Source: Streptomyces sp. NRRL WC-3549
GTDB taxonomy: Bacteria; Actinomycetota; Actinomycetes; Streptomycetales; Streptomycetaceae
Length of the DNA: 7,115 nucleotides
Direction of reading: 5' to 3'
Assembly (NCBI RefSeq): GCF_000721935.1
Contig: NZ_KL585423.1
Coordinates: 115,728 to 122,842 of the forward strand
The notes under the pieces were generated by a model. That model worked only from the letters and a program-made list of their open reading frames with translations, searched no databases and was not told the origin of the DNA. A program made the translations under genes and the position numbers. Of this stretch, positions 1 to 4,996 are shown one piece after another (within the stretch, counting starts at the first letter, position 1; the number at the start of each line of letters is the position of its first letter).

Positions 1-208
1 CCCGGTAGGCCGCGTCGACCCGCCAGGCGGGGTAGTGCGGCATACCCGCCAGGACCTGGGTCTCGGCGCCCGACGCGGCCCAGTGTTCGGCGAGCTGGGT
101 GGCGTACGGGCCGATGCCCGTCACCTCGGGCGCGTAGTTGGTGGAGACCACGAGGAGCCTGCGGCCCTCGAACGGCCCTCGCGGCCTGCCGTACCCAGCG
201 TCGGACAT
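1..208 (-). CDS. WcaI-like family 4 glycosyltransferase, N-terminal fragment (runs off the left edge)
   Basis: Only the first 69 codons are inside the window; the gene continues leftward past position 1. The ATG at 208-206 is preceded on the minus strand by a GGGGGAAGG ribosome-binding site ending 10 nt upstream. After a short charged leader (about residues 1-16) comes a hydrophobic first beta strand and the segment LVVSTNYAPEVTGIGPYATQ (residues 19-38). This is the N-terminal signature of colanic-acid WcaI-type GT-B glycosyltransferases (NY-P-TGIG-Y). It is followed by the MPHYPAW motif at residues 56-62, also typical of that family. Such enzymes transfer a sugar from a nucleotide donor onto a lipid-linked or polymer acceptor at the cytoplasmic face of the membrane. 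The catalytic C-terminal domain lies outside the window, so donor and acceptor cannot be inferred. It is divergent from the nucleotidyltransferase gene at 325, with 116 nt between the two starts, and may belong to the same surface-polysaccharide locus. Confidence 0.85.
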   Translation of the reverse strand, partial: MSDAGYGRPRGPFEGRRLLVVSTNYAPEVTGIGPYATQLAEHWAASGAETQVLAGMPHYPAWRVDAAYR

Positions 209-324
209 CGGACGATCGCCTTCCCCCGGGACAGCGTCGCATCGAGCTTATCCGTTCATAGGCCGACCAAGTGGGGTTCGCAGTAAGGTCGTTGGATCAG
301 TTCCACCGTGGGGGGAGAGAACGG

Positions 325-783
325 ATGGCGCAGCACGGAGTCGGTTACGCCCCGGGGGTGTACGACCTGTTCCACATCGGCCACCTCAACATCCTGCGGC
401 ACGCCCGGAGCCGGTGCGACTACCTGGTGGCGGGGGTCGTGTCGGACGAGATGGCGACGCTCGCCAAGGGCCACGCGCCCGTGATCCCGCTGCGGGAGCG
501 CCTGGAGATCGTGCGCAGTGTGCGTTTCGTGGACGCGGCGTTCGTGGAGACCGTGCCGGACAAGATCGAGTCCTGGCAGCAGGTCCGCTTCGACGTGATC
601 TTCAAGGGGGACGACTGGCGCGGCACGGAGAAGGGGACGCGTCTGGAGCGGGACTTCGCCGAGGTCGGCGTCGACGTCGTCTACCTCCCGTACACCGTGC
701 ACACCTCCAGCACCCAGTTGCGCCGGGCGCTGGAGGTCCTCGTCAGTCCGCCCGGAGCGCTCTCAGCTCCCCGAACCACTTGA
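325..783 (+). CDS. TagD/Pcy2-like nucleotidyltransferase (adenylyl-/cytidylyltransferase family)
   Basis: This is a 152-residue soluble protein, close to the usual length of stand-alone glycerol-3-phosphate cytidylyltransferases. The nucleotide-binding HxGH motif is HIGH at residues 17-20, within GVYDLFHIGHLNILRHA, wording very like eukaryotic and bacterial phosphoethanolamine/glycerol-phosphate cytidylyltransferases. VSDE (39-42) follows strand 2, FKGDDWRGTEKG (93-104) matches the conserved GDDW segment of TagD, and TSSTQLRR (127-134) corresponds to the C-terminal STT/S-S-T-x-L-R nucleotide-binding motif. The family transfers CMP (or AMP) from CTP (or ATP) to a phosphorylated alcohol, releasing pyrophosphate. 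The ATG at 325 was chosen because GGGGGGAGAG lies just upstream (310-319); an in-frame ATG at 271 lacks a comparable site. TAAGGT at 284-289 could be a -10 element but I see no good -35. The last 41 bp overlap the 3' end of the convergent CDP-alcohol transferase. Substrate is unproven: CDP-glycerol, CDP-ethanolamine-like or other products are possible. Confidence 0.88.
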   Translation: MAQHGVGYAPGVYDLFHIGHLNILRHARSRCDYLVAGVVSDEMATLAKGHAPVIPLRERLEIVRSVRFVDAAFVETVPDKIESWQQVRFDVIFKGDDWRGTEKGTRLERDFAEVGVDVVYLPYTVHTSSTQLRRALEVLVSPPGALSAPRTT

Positions 784-1474
784 CCAGGAACGCCACCAGG
801 AACAGGGCGTGCACCGCGGCGAGCACGGCGTACCCCGCCCGGAAGGCCGTCGGGGCGCCGAGCAGCAGGAAGACCAGGCAGAACACCCCGTAGTCCGCGG
901 GCAGCAGCGCGACGGCCCGCACCCGCGAGACCCGGGCCGTGGCGCCGGACTCGGCGGGCGCGGCACCGGCCGCCGCCCTGCCGAGCTGCTCACGCAGCAG
1001 CCCCGCGCAGAAGGTGAGCACCGCCGCGAACTGGAAGCCCAGCGGCAGCAGCAGCCAGGCGTCCGAACCGAGTCCGGCGAAACGGTGGAACGAGACCAGT
1101 ACGGCGGTGTGGACGAGGATCATCTTCGCGCAGTCCACGACGTGGTCCAGCCACTCGCCGTCCGGGCCGCCCCGCCCGGTCAGCCGGGCGAGCTGCCCGT
1201 CGGCCGAGTCGAAGGCGAAGCCGAGGGCGAGCCCCGCGTACACCGCGGCCCCCAGCCACCAGGACGGCTCCACGAGGGCGACCGCGCCGATGGCGGCGAA
1301 GGTGAACACCGCACTGATCCCGGTCACCTGATTCGGCGTCAGTCCGACCCGGTGGGCGCCGGCGGCGAGCAGCCGGCCGGCCGGCCGGTTCAGGTACCGC
1401 GAGTAGAGCGAAACGCCCTTGGACGACTTCTGCGCACCGCGCAACGCGCGCAGTGCCGCCCCCGTGCTCCCCAT
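743..1474 (-). CDS. CDP-alcohol phosphatidyltransferase family membrane protein
   Basis: This 243-residue polytopic membrane protein carries a perfect copy of the family motif D-x2-D-G-x2-A-R-x8-G-x3-D-x3-D. In it, D89, D92, G93, A96, R97, G106, D110 and D114 are all present, within FDSADGQLARLTGRGG and GEWLDHVVD. The aspartates bind two divalent metal ions and catalyse attack of an acceptor alcohol on a CDP-linked donor, releasing CMP. Hydrophobic segments around residues 52-68, 70-88, 115-130, 138-162, 186-206 and 212-233 fit the six-helix fold. A short N-terminal amphipathic stretch (Y24-SRYLNRPAGR) precedes TM1, as in the family. The ATG at 1474 is the only plausible start, because an in-frame TGA lies 18-20 nt upstream; a GGGGGG run lies 3 nt before it. 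Family membership is near certain. Which alcohol it transfers (inositol-phosphate, glycerol-phosphate or other) cannot be told from sequence. Its 3' end overlaps the convergent nucleotidyltransferase gene, and the two might share a CDP-alcohol intermediate. Confidence 0.92.
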   Translation of the reverse strand: MGSTGAALRALRGAQKSSKGVSLYSRYLNRPAGRLLAAGAHRVGLTPNQVTGISAVFTFAAIGAVALVEPSWWLGAAVYAGLALGFAFDSADGQLARLTGRGGPDGEWLDHVVDCAKMILVHTAVLVSFHRFAGLGSDAWLLLPLGFQFAAVLTFCAGLLREQLGRAAAGAAPAESGATARVSRVRAVALLPADYGVFCLVFLLLGAPTAFRAGYAVLAAVHALFLVAFLVKWFGELRALRAD

Positions 1475-1516
1475 ACGCCCCCCAGCGTCCGGTCACCGCA
1501 TCCGCTGCATCATGGC

Positions 1517-1548
1517 AGACGGCGGCCGGGGACCGCACGGGCCCGTCT
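1517..1548 (-). terminator. Possible stem-loop terminator after the monooxygenase gene
   Basis: In the 73-nt gap between the FAD monooxygenase stop and the CDP-alcohol transferase start, AGACGG (1517-1522) can pair with CCGTCT (1543-1548, overlapping the stop codon). An inner GCGG/CCGC helix (1522-1525 with 1533-1536) is also possible. No T-run follows, which is common in high-GC actinomycetes. This is dyad evidence only; no energy was calculated. If real, it would separate the monooxygenase transcript from the downstream transferase gene. Confidence 0.3.
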
Positions 1549-2747
1549 CACACACCGTCCGGTGCCGGAGCGGCCGCCCGGAGGAGGCGTGCCTCGGTGG
1601 ACGAGCGACGGGCGTTGCCGGCCAGGCGCATGACGAGCGCGCGCACCCCCGCCAGCACGCGGTTGGTCGGCACGAACCACTGGTGCTTGACCCGTGCCAT
1701 GCGCTGGTGCGTGGCGACGAACGGCCGGAGCCCGGCCTCCCAGGCGGCCAGCGCCGCGCCGAGGTCGTCAGGGTGCTCCCGCAGGGCGCGGCCGAGCTCC
1801 GCCCCGCCCCTCAGGGCGGCCGTGGTACCCATACCGGAGAACAGGTTCAGGCACCACGCCGCGTCGCCGGTGAGGACGACCCGTCCCGTGCTCCACCGGT
1901 CCATCTTCACCTGGTGCACGGAGTCGAACAGGTGGTCGGGCGCTTGGGGCAGCGCGTCCAGGACGTGGCGCACCGCGGGGTGGCCCATGTCGTGGAAGAC
2001 GGCGCGCAGGCGCTCGGTGCGGTCTCCGGTGAACTGAGCGTCGATGTCCTTGGTGCAGTACGTCAGCAGCGCGGTGGGCGCCCGGTCGGCCAGGCCGAAC
2101 ACCCACACCGCGCGCCCCGTACGCGCGCTGATGAGGCTGTCCTGCGCGCCGAAGGACGGGGCCTGTGCGGGCAGCGGGAAGGCGCAGATCATCGCGTTCC
2201 ACGAGGTCATGAAGCGCTCGTGCGGGCCGAAGGCGAGCCGTCGCACGGTGGAGCGCAGCCCGTCCGCGCCGATGACCAGGCCGAAGGACTCACGGTGGCG
2301 GATACCGGAGGAGGCGTCCTCCAGCAGCACCTCCACCGCGTCGTCGCCTTCGACGATCTCCACCGGCACGGTGGCCAGGCGCACCTCCACGCCGCCCTCG
2401 CCCTGGCGCAGGGCGGCCACCTTGCCCCAGAGGGCGGCCTCCACGTCGCCACGGACCATCGCCGTGGGGCGGCCCGGCAGATCGAGCCAGCTCAGAGCGG
2501 GCCTTCGGTGGCCCCGGCGGTTCAGCACCCACGTGGTTCCGCGCAGGGGATCACGGGTGTGCAGGTCGTCGAGGCCCAAGCCGGCGGCCGCGTCCATGCC
2601 CTCCGGCATCAGGTTGACGAAGTAGCCGCCGGTGCGGCGCCGGGGCGCCCGCTCGATGATCACGGGGGTCCATCCGGCTTCGCGCAGTCCTATGGCGGCG
2701 GACATGCCCGCGATGCCGAGGCCCACGATCAACGCACGTTTCTGCAT
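1548..2747 (-). CDS. FAD-dependent monooxygenase (group A flavoprotein, PHBH/UbiH/TetX-like)
   Basis: This 399-residue protein has the three fingerprints of class A flavin monooxygenases. GLGIAG (residues 9-14) is the Rossmann GxGxxG, with acidic E32 at the end of beta-2 (VIIER) to hold the FAD ribose. GADG (160-163, within LVIGADGLRSTVRR) is the DG motif. GD at 294-295 (VVLTGDAAW) is the GD motif. R99 in MVRGDVEAAL occupies the usual conserved Arg of the RxxL/xxEAxL helix. Such enzymes hydroxylate or epoxidise aromatic or polyketide substrates using NAD(P)H and O2. A GTG two codons upstream (2753) is also in frame, but the AAGGAG Shine-Dalgarno (2758-2753) overlaps that GTG and sits 5 nt before the ATG at 2747, which decides the start. 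Oddity: the residues after GDAA are WCLNLFSGMGTTAAL, lacking the usual His and Pro of GDAAH-x3-P. It lies 72 bp downstream of the reductase pseudogene on the same strand and probably belongs to the MarR-controlled unit. Substrate unknown. Confidence 0.88.
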   Translation of the reverse strand: MQKRALIVGLGIAGMSAAIGLREAGWTPVIIERAPRRRTGGYFVNLMPEGMDAAAGLGLDDLHTRDPLRGTTWVLNRRGHRRPALSWLDLPGRPTAMVRGDVEAALWGKVAALRQGEGGVEVRLATVPVEIVEGDDAVEVLLEDASSGIRHRESFGLVIGADGLRSTVRRLAFGPHERFMTSWNAMICAFPLPAQAPSFGAQDSLISARTGRAVWVFGLADRAPTALLTYCTKDIDAQFTGDRTERLRAVFHDMGHPAVRHVLDALPQAPDHLFDSVHQVKMDRWSTGRVVLTGDAAWCLNLFSGMGTTAALRGGAELGRALREHPDDLGAALAAWEAGLRPFVATHQRMARVKHQWFVPTNRVLAGVRALVMRLAGNARRSSTEARLLRAAAPAPDGV

Positions 2748-2778
2748 GTTCACTCCTTGGTGGACGGTGGCCTCCGGT

Positions 2779-2806
2779 GCCCGCCCCGGAAGCGGAGCGG
2801 GCGGGC
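2779..2806 (-). terminator. Strong GC hairpin between reductase and monooxygenase
   Basis: GCCCGCCC (2779-2786) and GGGCGGGC (2799-2806) form a perfect 8-bp stem with a 12-nt loop inside the 72-nt gap between the two minus-strand genes. No T-run follows. It could be a partial terminator/attenuator, an mRNA stabiliser at an intercistronic boundary, or simply a consequence of GC-rich composition. Confidence 0.3.
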
Positions 2807-2819
2807 CGGGGCGGCGGTG

Positions 2820-3701
2820 CTACGGGACGAAGACGAGGCGCTCCCTGGTCCGCTCGGTCCACGCCTGCGCGATCTGGGCCAGCGGTACGGCCCGGGCCCG
2901 GACGTCGAGGGCGCCCTCGGTGACCGCCTCGGCCAGCTCCGGCAGCTCGGCGAGGAAGTCGCGGGGCGGGACGCGACGCGCGCAGTGCGGCGGAGGGGAC
3001 GGGGGCGGTCGCGCCGGCCATGGACCCGATCTGGATCCAGGTCAGCGGGGCGGAGCGGTCGGCGCGGGCGGTGAGCATCGGGAGCATGGCACCTGCGGCG
3101 GGCTCGCCCCACACGAAGTCGAGGACGACGTCGACGTCGGCCGCCACCCGGGCCTCCTCGAAGGTGATCGCCCGGTCCGCGCCGAGGGCCTCCAGGGCCG
3201 TGAAGCTGTCTCTTATACACATCGCGCGGCGCCGAACCGCTTCGCGATCTGGATCGCCATGGATCCGGCGCTGCCGGTGGCACCGAGGACGAGCACGCTC
3301 CCGCCTTCGCGGAAGGCGATGCGCCGGCGCAACGCCACCCAGGAGGACATGCCCGGATTCATCGCGGCGGCGACACGGACCGGGTCGGTGCCGTCCGGCA
3401 GGAGGACGCTGCGGCGGGCGTCGATGACGGTGCGCTCCGCGAACGTGCCGAGATCCGTGTCGTCCAGGACGGCGTAGCGAAGGCGTCCCGAACCGTCGCG
3501 CACGACACCGTCGACGCCGGGCACGAGCGGGAAGCCGCCGGCGCTGGAGTAGTGCGTGCCGTTCGCCTTCGCCCGGGTGAGGTGGTGCAGGCCCGCCGCG
3601 AGGACCTCCACGACCATGTCGTGCTCGCCGGTGGCGACCGGATCGGGGTGCTCGCCGTGGACCGGCGGAGCGTCGGACGAGGTGATGACCGCAGCACGCA
3701 T
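2820..3701 (-). pseudogene. MDR-type NADPH:quinone reductase / zinc-independent alcohol dehydrogenase, disrupted twice (probably by assembly)
   Basis: The ATG at 3701 has GGGAG 6 nt upstream (3712-3708). Frame 1 reads 162 residues with a GroES-like N-terminal half (MRAAVITSSDAPP...; PLVPGVDG at 58-65) and the Rossmann NADPH loop LVLGATGSAGSMAIQIAK at 137-154, then stops within the foreign 18-mer at 3206-3223. The homologous protein resumes in another frame at 3204 (FTALEALGADRAITFEE ... VDVVLDFVWGEP ... WIQIGSMAGATAPVPSAALR). Near 2965-2985 the frame shifts again, to VPPRDFLAELPELAEAVTEG ... LAQIAQAWTERT, ending at TAG 2822-2820. The pieces are collinear with one ~300-residue medium-chain reductase. 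About 8-9 codons seem to be replaced at the first break. About a dozen residues (the usual LQ-x-GSGQGS region) are missing at the second. No zinc-ligand cysteines are visible, as in quinone reductases of this family. It is divergent from the MarR gene and upstream of the monooxygenase. The gene is probably intact in the real chromosome. Confidence 0.82.
3206..3223. other. Tn5 mosaic-end sequence (tagmentation adapter remnant)
   Basis: The plus strand reads CTGTCTCTTATACACATC, identical to the first 18 of 19 bases of the hyperactive-Tn5 mosaic end used in Nextera-type kits; the 19th base is G instead of T. It is AT-rich and out of register with both flanking coding frames. It interrupts the reductase exactly after codon AAR-160. 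On the minus strand it yields the well-known adapter peptides MCIRDS and VYKRQ in alternative frames. Natural IS50 outer and inner ends differ from this hybrid sequence, and no transposon body or flanking repeat is present, so contamination or misassembly is the best explanation. Confidence 0.93.
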
Positions 3702-3707
3702 GAGGGA

Positions 3708-3712
3708 CTCCC
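3708..3712 (-). promoter_or_regulatory. Ribosome-binding site of the reductase gene
   Basis: GGGAG on the minus strand, 6 nt before the ATG at 3701, supports that start. Confidence 0.6.
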
Positions 3713-3716
3713 GGTT

Positions 3717-3763
3717 TCGTTTGCATTACCAACTGAATCCAGAATCATTGGTAATACAAACGA
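3717..3763. promoter_or_regulatory. Inverted-repeat operator in the divergent MarR/reductase promoter region
   Basis: TCGTTTGCATTACCAA (3717-3732) and TTGGTAATACAAACGA (3748-3763) are inverted copies matching at 15 of 16 positions, separated by 15 nt and centred on 3740. The block is strikingly AT-rich in a ~70% GC window and fills most of the 82 bp between the two divergent starts. MarR-family dimers bind such dyads to repress their own gene and the divergent target, so it is the likely binding site(s). Because of the symmetry, each strand also contains TTACCA, 18 nt, then GGTAAT, a weak -35/-10 pair; on that reading, operator and both core promoters coincide. Inside the spacer GAATC occurs twice (3735-3739, 3742-3746). 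Inference from sequence only. Confidence 0.72.
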
Positions 3764-3776
3764 TGTCAAGTAGGGT
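3748..3776 (+). promoter_or_regulatory. Alternative promoter for the MarR gene (TTGGTA-17-TAGGGT)
   Basis: TTGGTA (3748-3753), a 17-nt spacer and TAGGGT (3771-3776) make a plausible vegetative-type streptomycete promoter. Transcription would begin at about 3783-3784, on or next to the ATG, giving a leaderless mRNA. The same bases AGGG (3772-3775) could instead be a ribosome-binding site 8 nt before the ATG, used from a promoter further upstream. The two readings are mutually exclusive. Confidence 0.35.
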
Positions 3777-3783
3777 GGCCCGC

Positions 3784-4239
3784 ATGACCACCGACGACTC
3801 CACGGACGCCCTGCTCGACGGACTCGTCCGCAGCGCCTTCCAGATCATGAGCGTGCTCACCCGCGTCGGCGCCGAGCACGACCTGTCCCTCACCCAGCTG
3901 CGCGTCCTCGGCATCCTCCGGGACCGGCGCCCCCGCATGAGCGACCTGGCGGCCTTCCTCGGACTGGACAAGTCGACCCTCTCCGGCCTCATCGACCGCG
4001 CCGAACGGCGAGGGCTCCTGGCGCGCGCCGCCAACCCGGACGACAAGCGGGTCGTCGACGTCCTCATCACCGACGCGGGGCGCGAGCTCACCGGACGGCT
4101 GTACCAGGAGGTCCAGGAGGCCCTGGCGCCGGCGACGGGCCGGCTCGACGCGGCACGGCGCAGGCAGCTCGCCCAGCTGCTCGAACCGGTCCTGTCCCCG
4201 CCCCTGCCGGTCGCACCGCGTCCCCCCGTCCGGCGCTGA
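3784..4239 (+). CDS. MarR-family transcriptional regulator
   Basis: This 151-residue protein has the typical MarR length and layout. N-terminal helix 1 (about residues 8-30) is for dimerisation. LSLTQLRVLGILRD (35-48) begins the winged helix. MSDLAAFLGL (52-61) and the recognition helix KSTLSGLIDRAERRGLLAR (63-81) follow. The wing is NPDDKRVVDVLITDAGREL (84-102), with the conserved D-x-R pair (D87, R89). A C-terminal helix then ends in a Pro/Arg-rich tail. The ATG at 3784 was chosen because the MarR fold begins there and AGGG lies 8 nt upstream. An in-frame ATG at 3763 starts inside the inverted repeat and has no ribosome-binding site. The gene is divergent from the reductase with the dyad operator between them, the standard arrangement for an autorepressor whose ligand is a phenolic or quinone-like compound or an oxidant. 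There is no obvious redox cysteine: the protein contains no Cys, arguing for ligand binding rather than OhrR-type thiol sensing. It converges with the Mrp operon. Confidence 0.9.
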   Translation: MTTDDSTDALLDGLVRSAFQIMSVLTRVGAEHDLSLTQLRVLGILRDRRPRMSDLAAFLGLDKSTLSGLIDRAERRGLLARAANPDDKRVVDVLITDAGRELTGRLYQEVQEALAPATGRLDAARRRQLAQLLEPVLSPPLPVAPRPPVRR

Positions 4240-4256
4240 AGGGCCCCTCCCGGTGC

Positions 4257-4277
4257 CCGGGTCGGCCGCGGGCCCGG
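4257..4277. terminator. Possible bidirectional terminator between MarR gene and Mrp operon
   Basis: CCGGGTC (4257-4263) pairs with GGCCCGG (4271-4277), including one G-T pair, around a 7-nt loop. It sits in the 38-nt gap between two convergent stop codons, where a shared terminator is expected. No T-run is present. The call rests on position plus dyad symmetry only. Confidence 0.4.
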
Positions 4278-4667
4278 CTAGGACGTGCCGGAGCCCTGCT
4301 CGGGCTCCGGTTCGGGGGCCCGTTCGGTGAGCTGCTCGTCCAGGTCGTCGATGAGCAGGTCACCGTGCTCGATCTGGCCGGTGCGGTACGCGGAACGGGC
4401 CACCAGGTGGGACGCGACCGGGCTCGTCATCAGCTGGAAGAACCCGATGAGGGCCAGCGTCGCCAGGTCCATGCCGCTGCGCATCCGCAGCGCGACACCG
4501 GCCAGGACCAGCAGCAGGCCCAGGGTCTGCGGTTTGGTCGCGGCGTGGCTGCGGGAGAGGACGTCCGGCAGCCGGAGCATGCCGATCACCCCGAGCAGGC
4601 AGATCGCCGCGCCGAGGAAGACCAGGGCGGCGCCGAACGTGTCGGTGAACTGGGTCCAGACGCTCAT
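4278..4667 (-). CDS. mnhG: Mrp/Mnh cation:proton antiporter subunit G
   Basis: This 129-residue membrane protein is the usual size for MrpG/MnhG plus a short tail. Three hydrophobic segments (about residues 10-33, 47-62 and 67-92) carry family wording: LGVIGMLRLPDVLSRSHAAT (25-44), matching the G-x-LRLPD-x-x-R-x-HAAT signature, and the PQTLGLLLVLAG segment. The C-terminal tail (about 100-129) is cytoplasmic-looking and acidic, with an EPEPEPEQ stretch. MrpG is one of the small subunits required for the assembled secondary antiporter that exchanges Na+ (or other monovalent cations) for protons. The start ATG at 4667 overlaps the mnhF stop in an ATGA, and AAGGGGA lies a few bases upstream. It is the last gene of the operon, ending at a TAG next to the putative terminator. 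Confidence 0.93.
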   Translation of the reverse strand: MSVWTQFTDTFGAALVFLGAAICLLGVIGMLRLPDVLSRSHAATKPQTLGLLLVLAGVALRMRSGMDLATLALIGFFQLMTSPVASHLVARSAYRTGQIEHGDLLIDDLDEQLTERAPEPEPEQGSGTS

Positions 4668-4996
4668 CGGGTCCCCTTCCCGTCCGCGGGGCGATCCGGC
4701 GACGGGCGCGAGGGCGGCCGGTCGCGTACGGCGATGAAGCGGGCGATGCCCACCGATCCGGTGAAGCCGAGGAAGGCCAGCACCAGCATGATCGGGAAGT
4801 AGAAGGGGTCGCGGGCCATCGCGGACTTGGCGCCGAGCCCGGCGATGATCAGCGCGGCGAGGACGTCCAGCGAGATGGCCCGGTCCAGCATGGAGGGGCC
4901 CCGCCAGATCCGGTACAGCAGCAACGCCCCCGCCACCACGACGATCGCGACGGCGGCGATCAGAAGGACCCGGTCGACGGTCTCCGGTGCGCTCAT
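4664..4996 (-). CDS. mnhF: Mrp/Mnh cation:proton antiporter subunit F
   Basis: This 110-residue protein has three predicted membrane helices (about residues 9-29, 43-60 and 66-90). Between TM1 and TM2 is the family segment RGPSMLDRAISLDVLAALI (32-50), corresponding to the conserved GP-x3-DR-x3-LD motif of MrpF; D38 and D44 are the acidic positions. The C-terminal 20 residues are Pro/Arg-rich and probably cytoplasmic. MrpF is an essential small subunit of the Mrp antiporter complex in the cytoplasmic membrane. The ATG at 4996 overlaps the mnhE stop (ATGA) and is preceded by a GGGAGAGGGAG purine run. It overlaps mnhG by 4 bp at its 3' end, so translation of E, F and G is probably coupled. Confidence 0.93.
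   Translation of the reverse strand: MSAPETVDRVLLIAAVAIVVVAGALLLYRIWRGPSMLDRAISLDVLAALIIAGLGAKSAMARDPFYFPIMLVLAFLGFTGSVGIARFIAVRDRPPSRPSPDRPADGKGTR

Noticed and set aside
1372..1390. GGCC/CCGG tandem run (GCCGGCCGGCCGGCCGG)
   Set aside because: It falls inside the transferase coding frame (encoding Arg-Pro-Ala-Gly-Arg) and is readily explained by codon bias at high GC.
809..1633. A 274-codon plus-strand open frame opposite the CDP-alcohol transferase
   Set aside because: The translation is a low-complexity Arg/Gly/Glu-rich shadow, while the opposite strand has the complete CDP-alcohol transferase motif and transmembrane pattern.
1419..3074. A 551-codon open frame on the plus strand, opposite the monooxygenase and reductase
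   Set aside because: Its product has no recognisable domain and is Arg/Gly/Ala/Pro-rich, as expected from the antisense frame of GC-rich genes. The minus-strand frame has all three FAD motifs and a strong ribosome-binding site.
3206..3223. A genuine Tn5/IS50 insertion or excision scar
   Set aside because: Natural IS50 outer and inner ends differ from the synthetic mosaic end. There is no transposase or cargo and no visible 9-bp target duplication on the two sides, so a library artefact fits better.
2551..3732. A 393-codon minus-strand open frame across the mosaic end
   Set aside because: Only the middle part (FTALEALGADR to SAALRAS) is real reductase sequence. Its N-terminal part is an off-frame reading, it includes the adapter peptide MCIRDS, and its C-terminal part reads through the monooxygenase start in the wrong frame.
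3763..3765. In-frame ATG at 3763 as the MarR start
   Set aside because: It overlaps the operator arm, has no ribosome-binding site and would add seven residues not expected before the MarR N-terminal helix.
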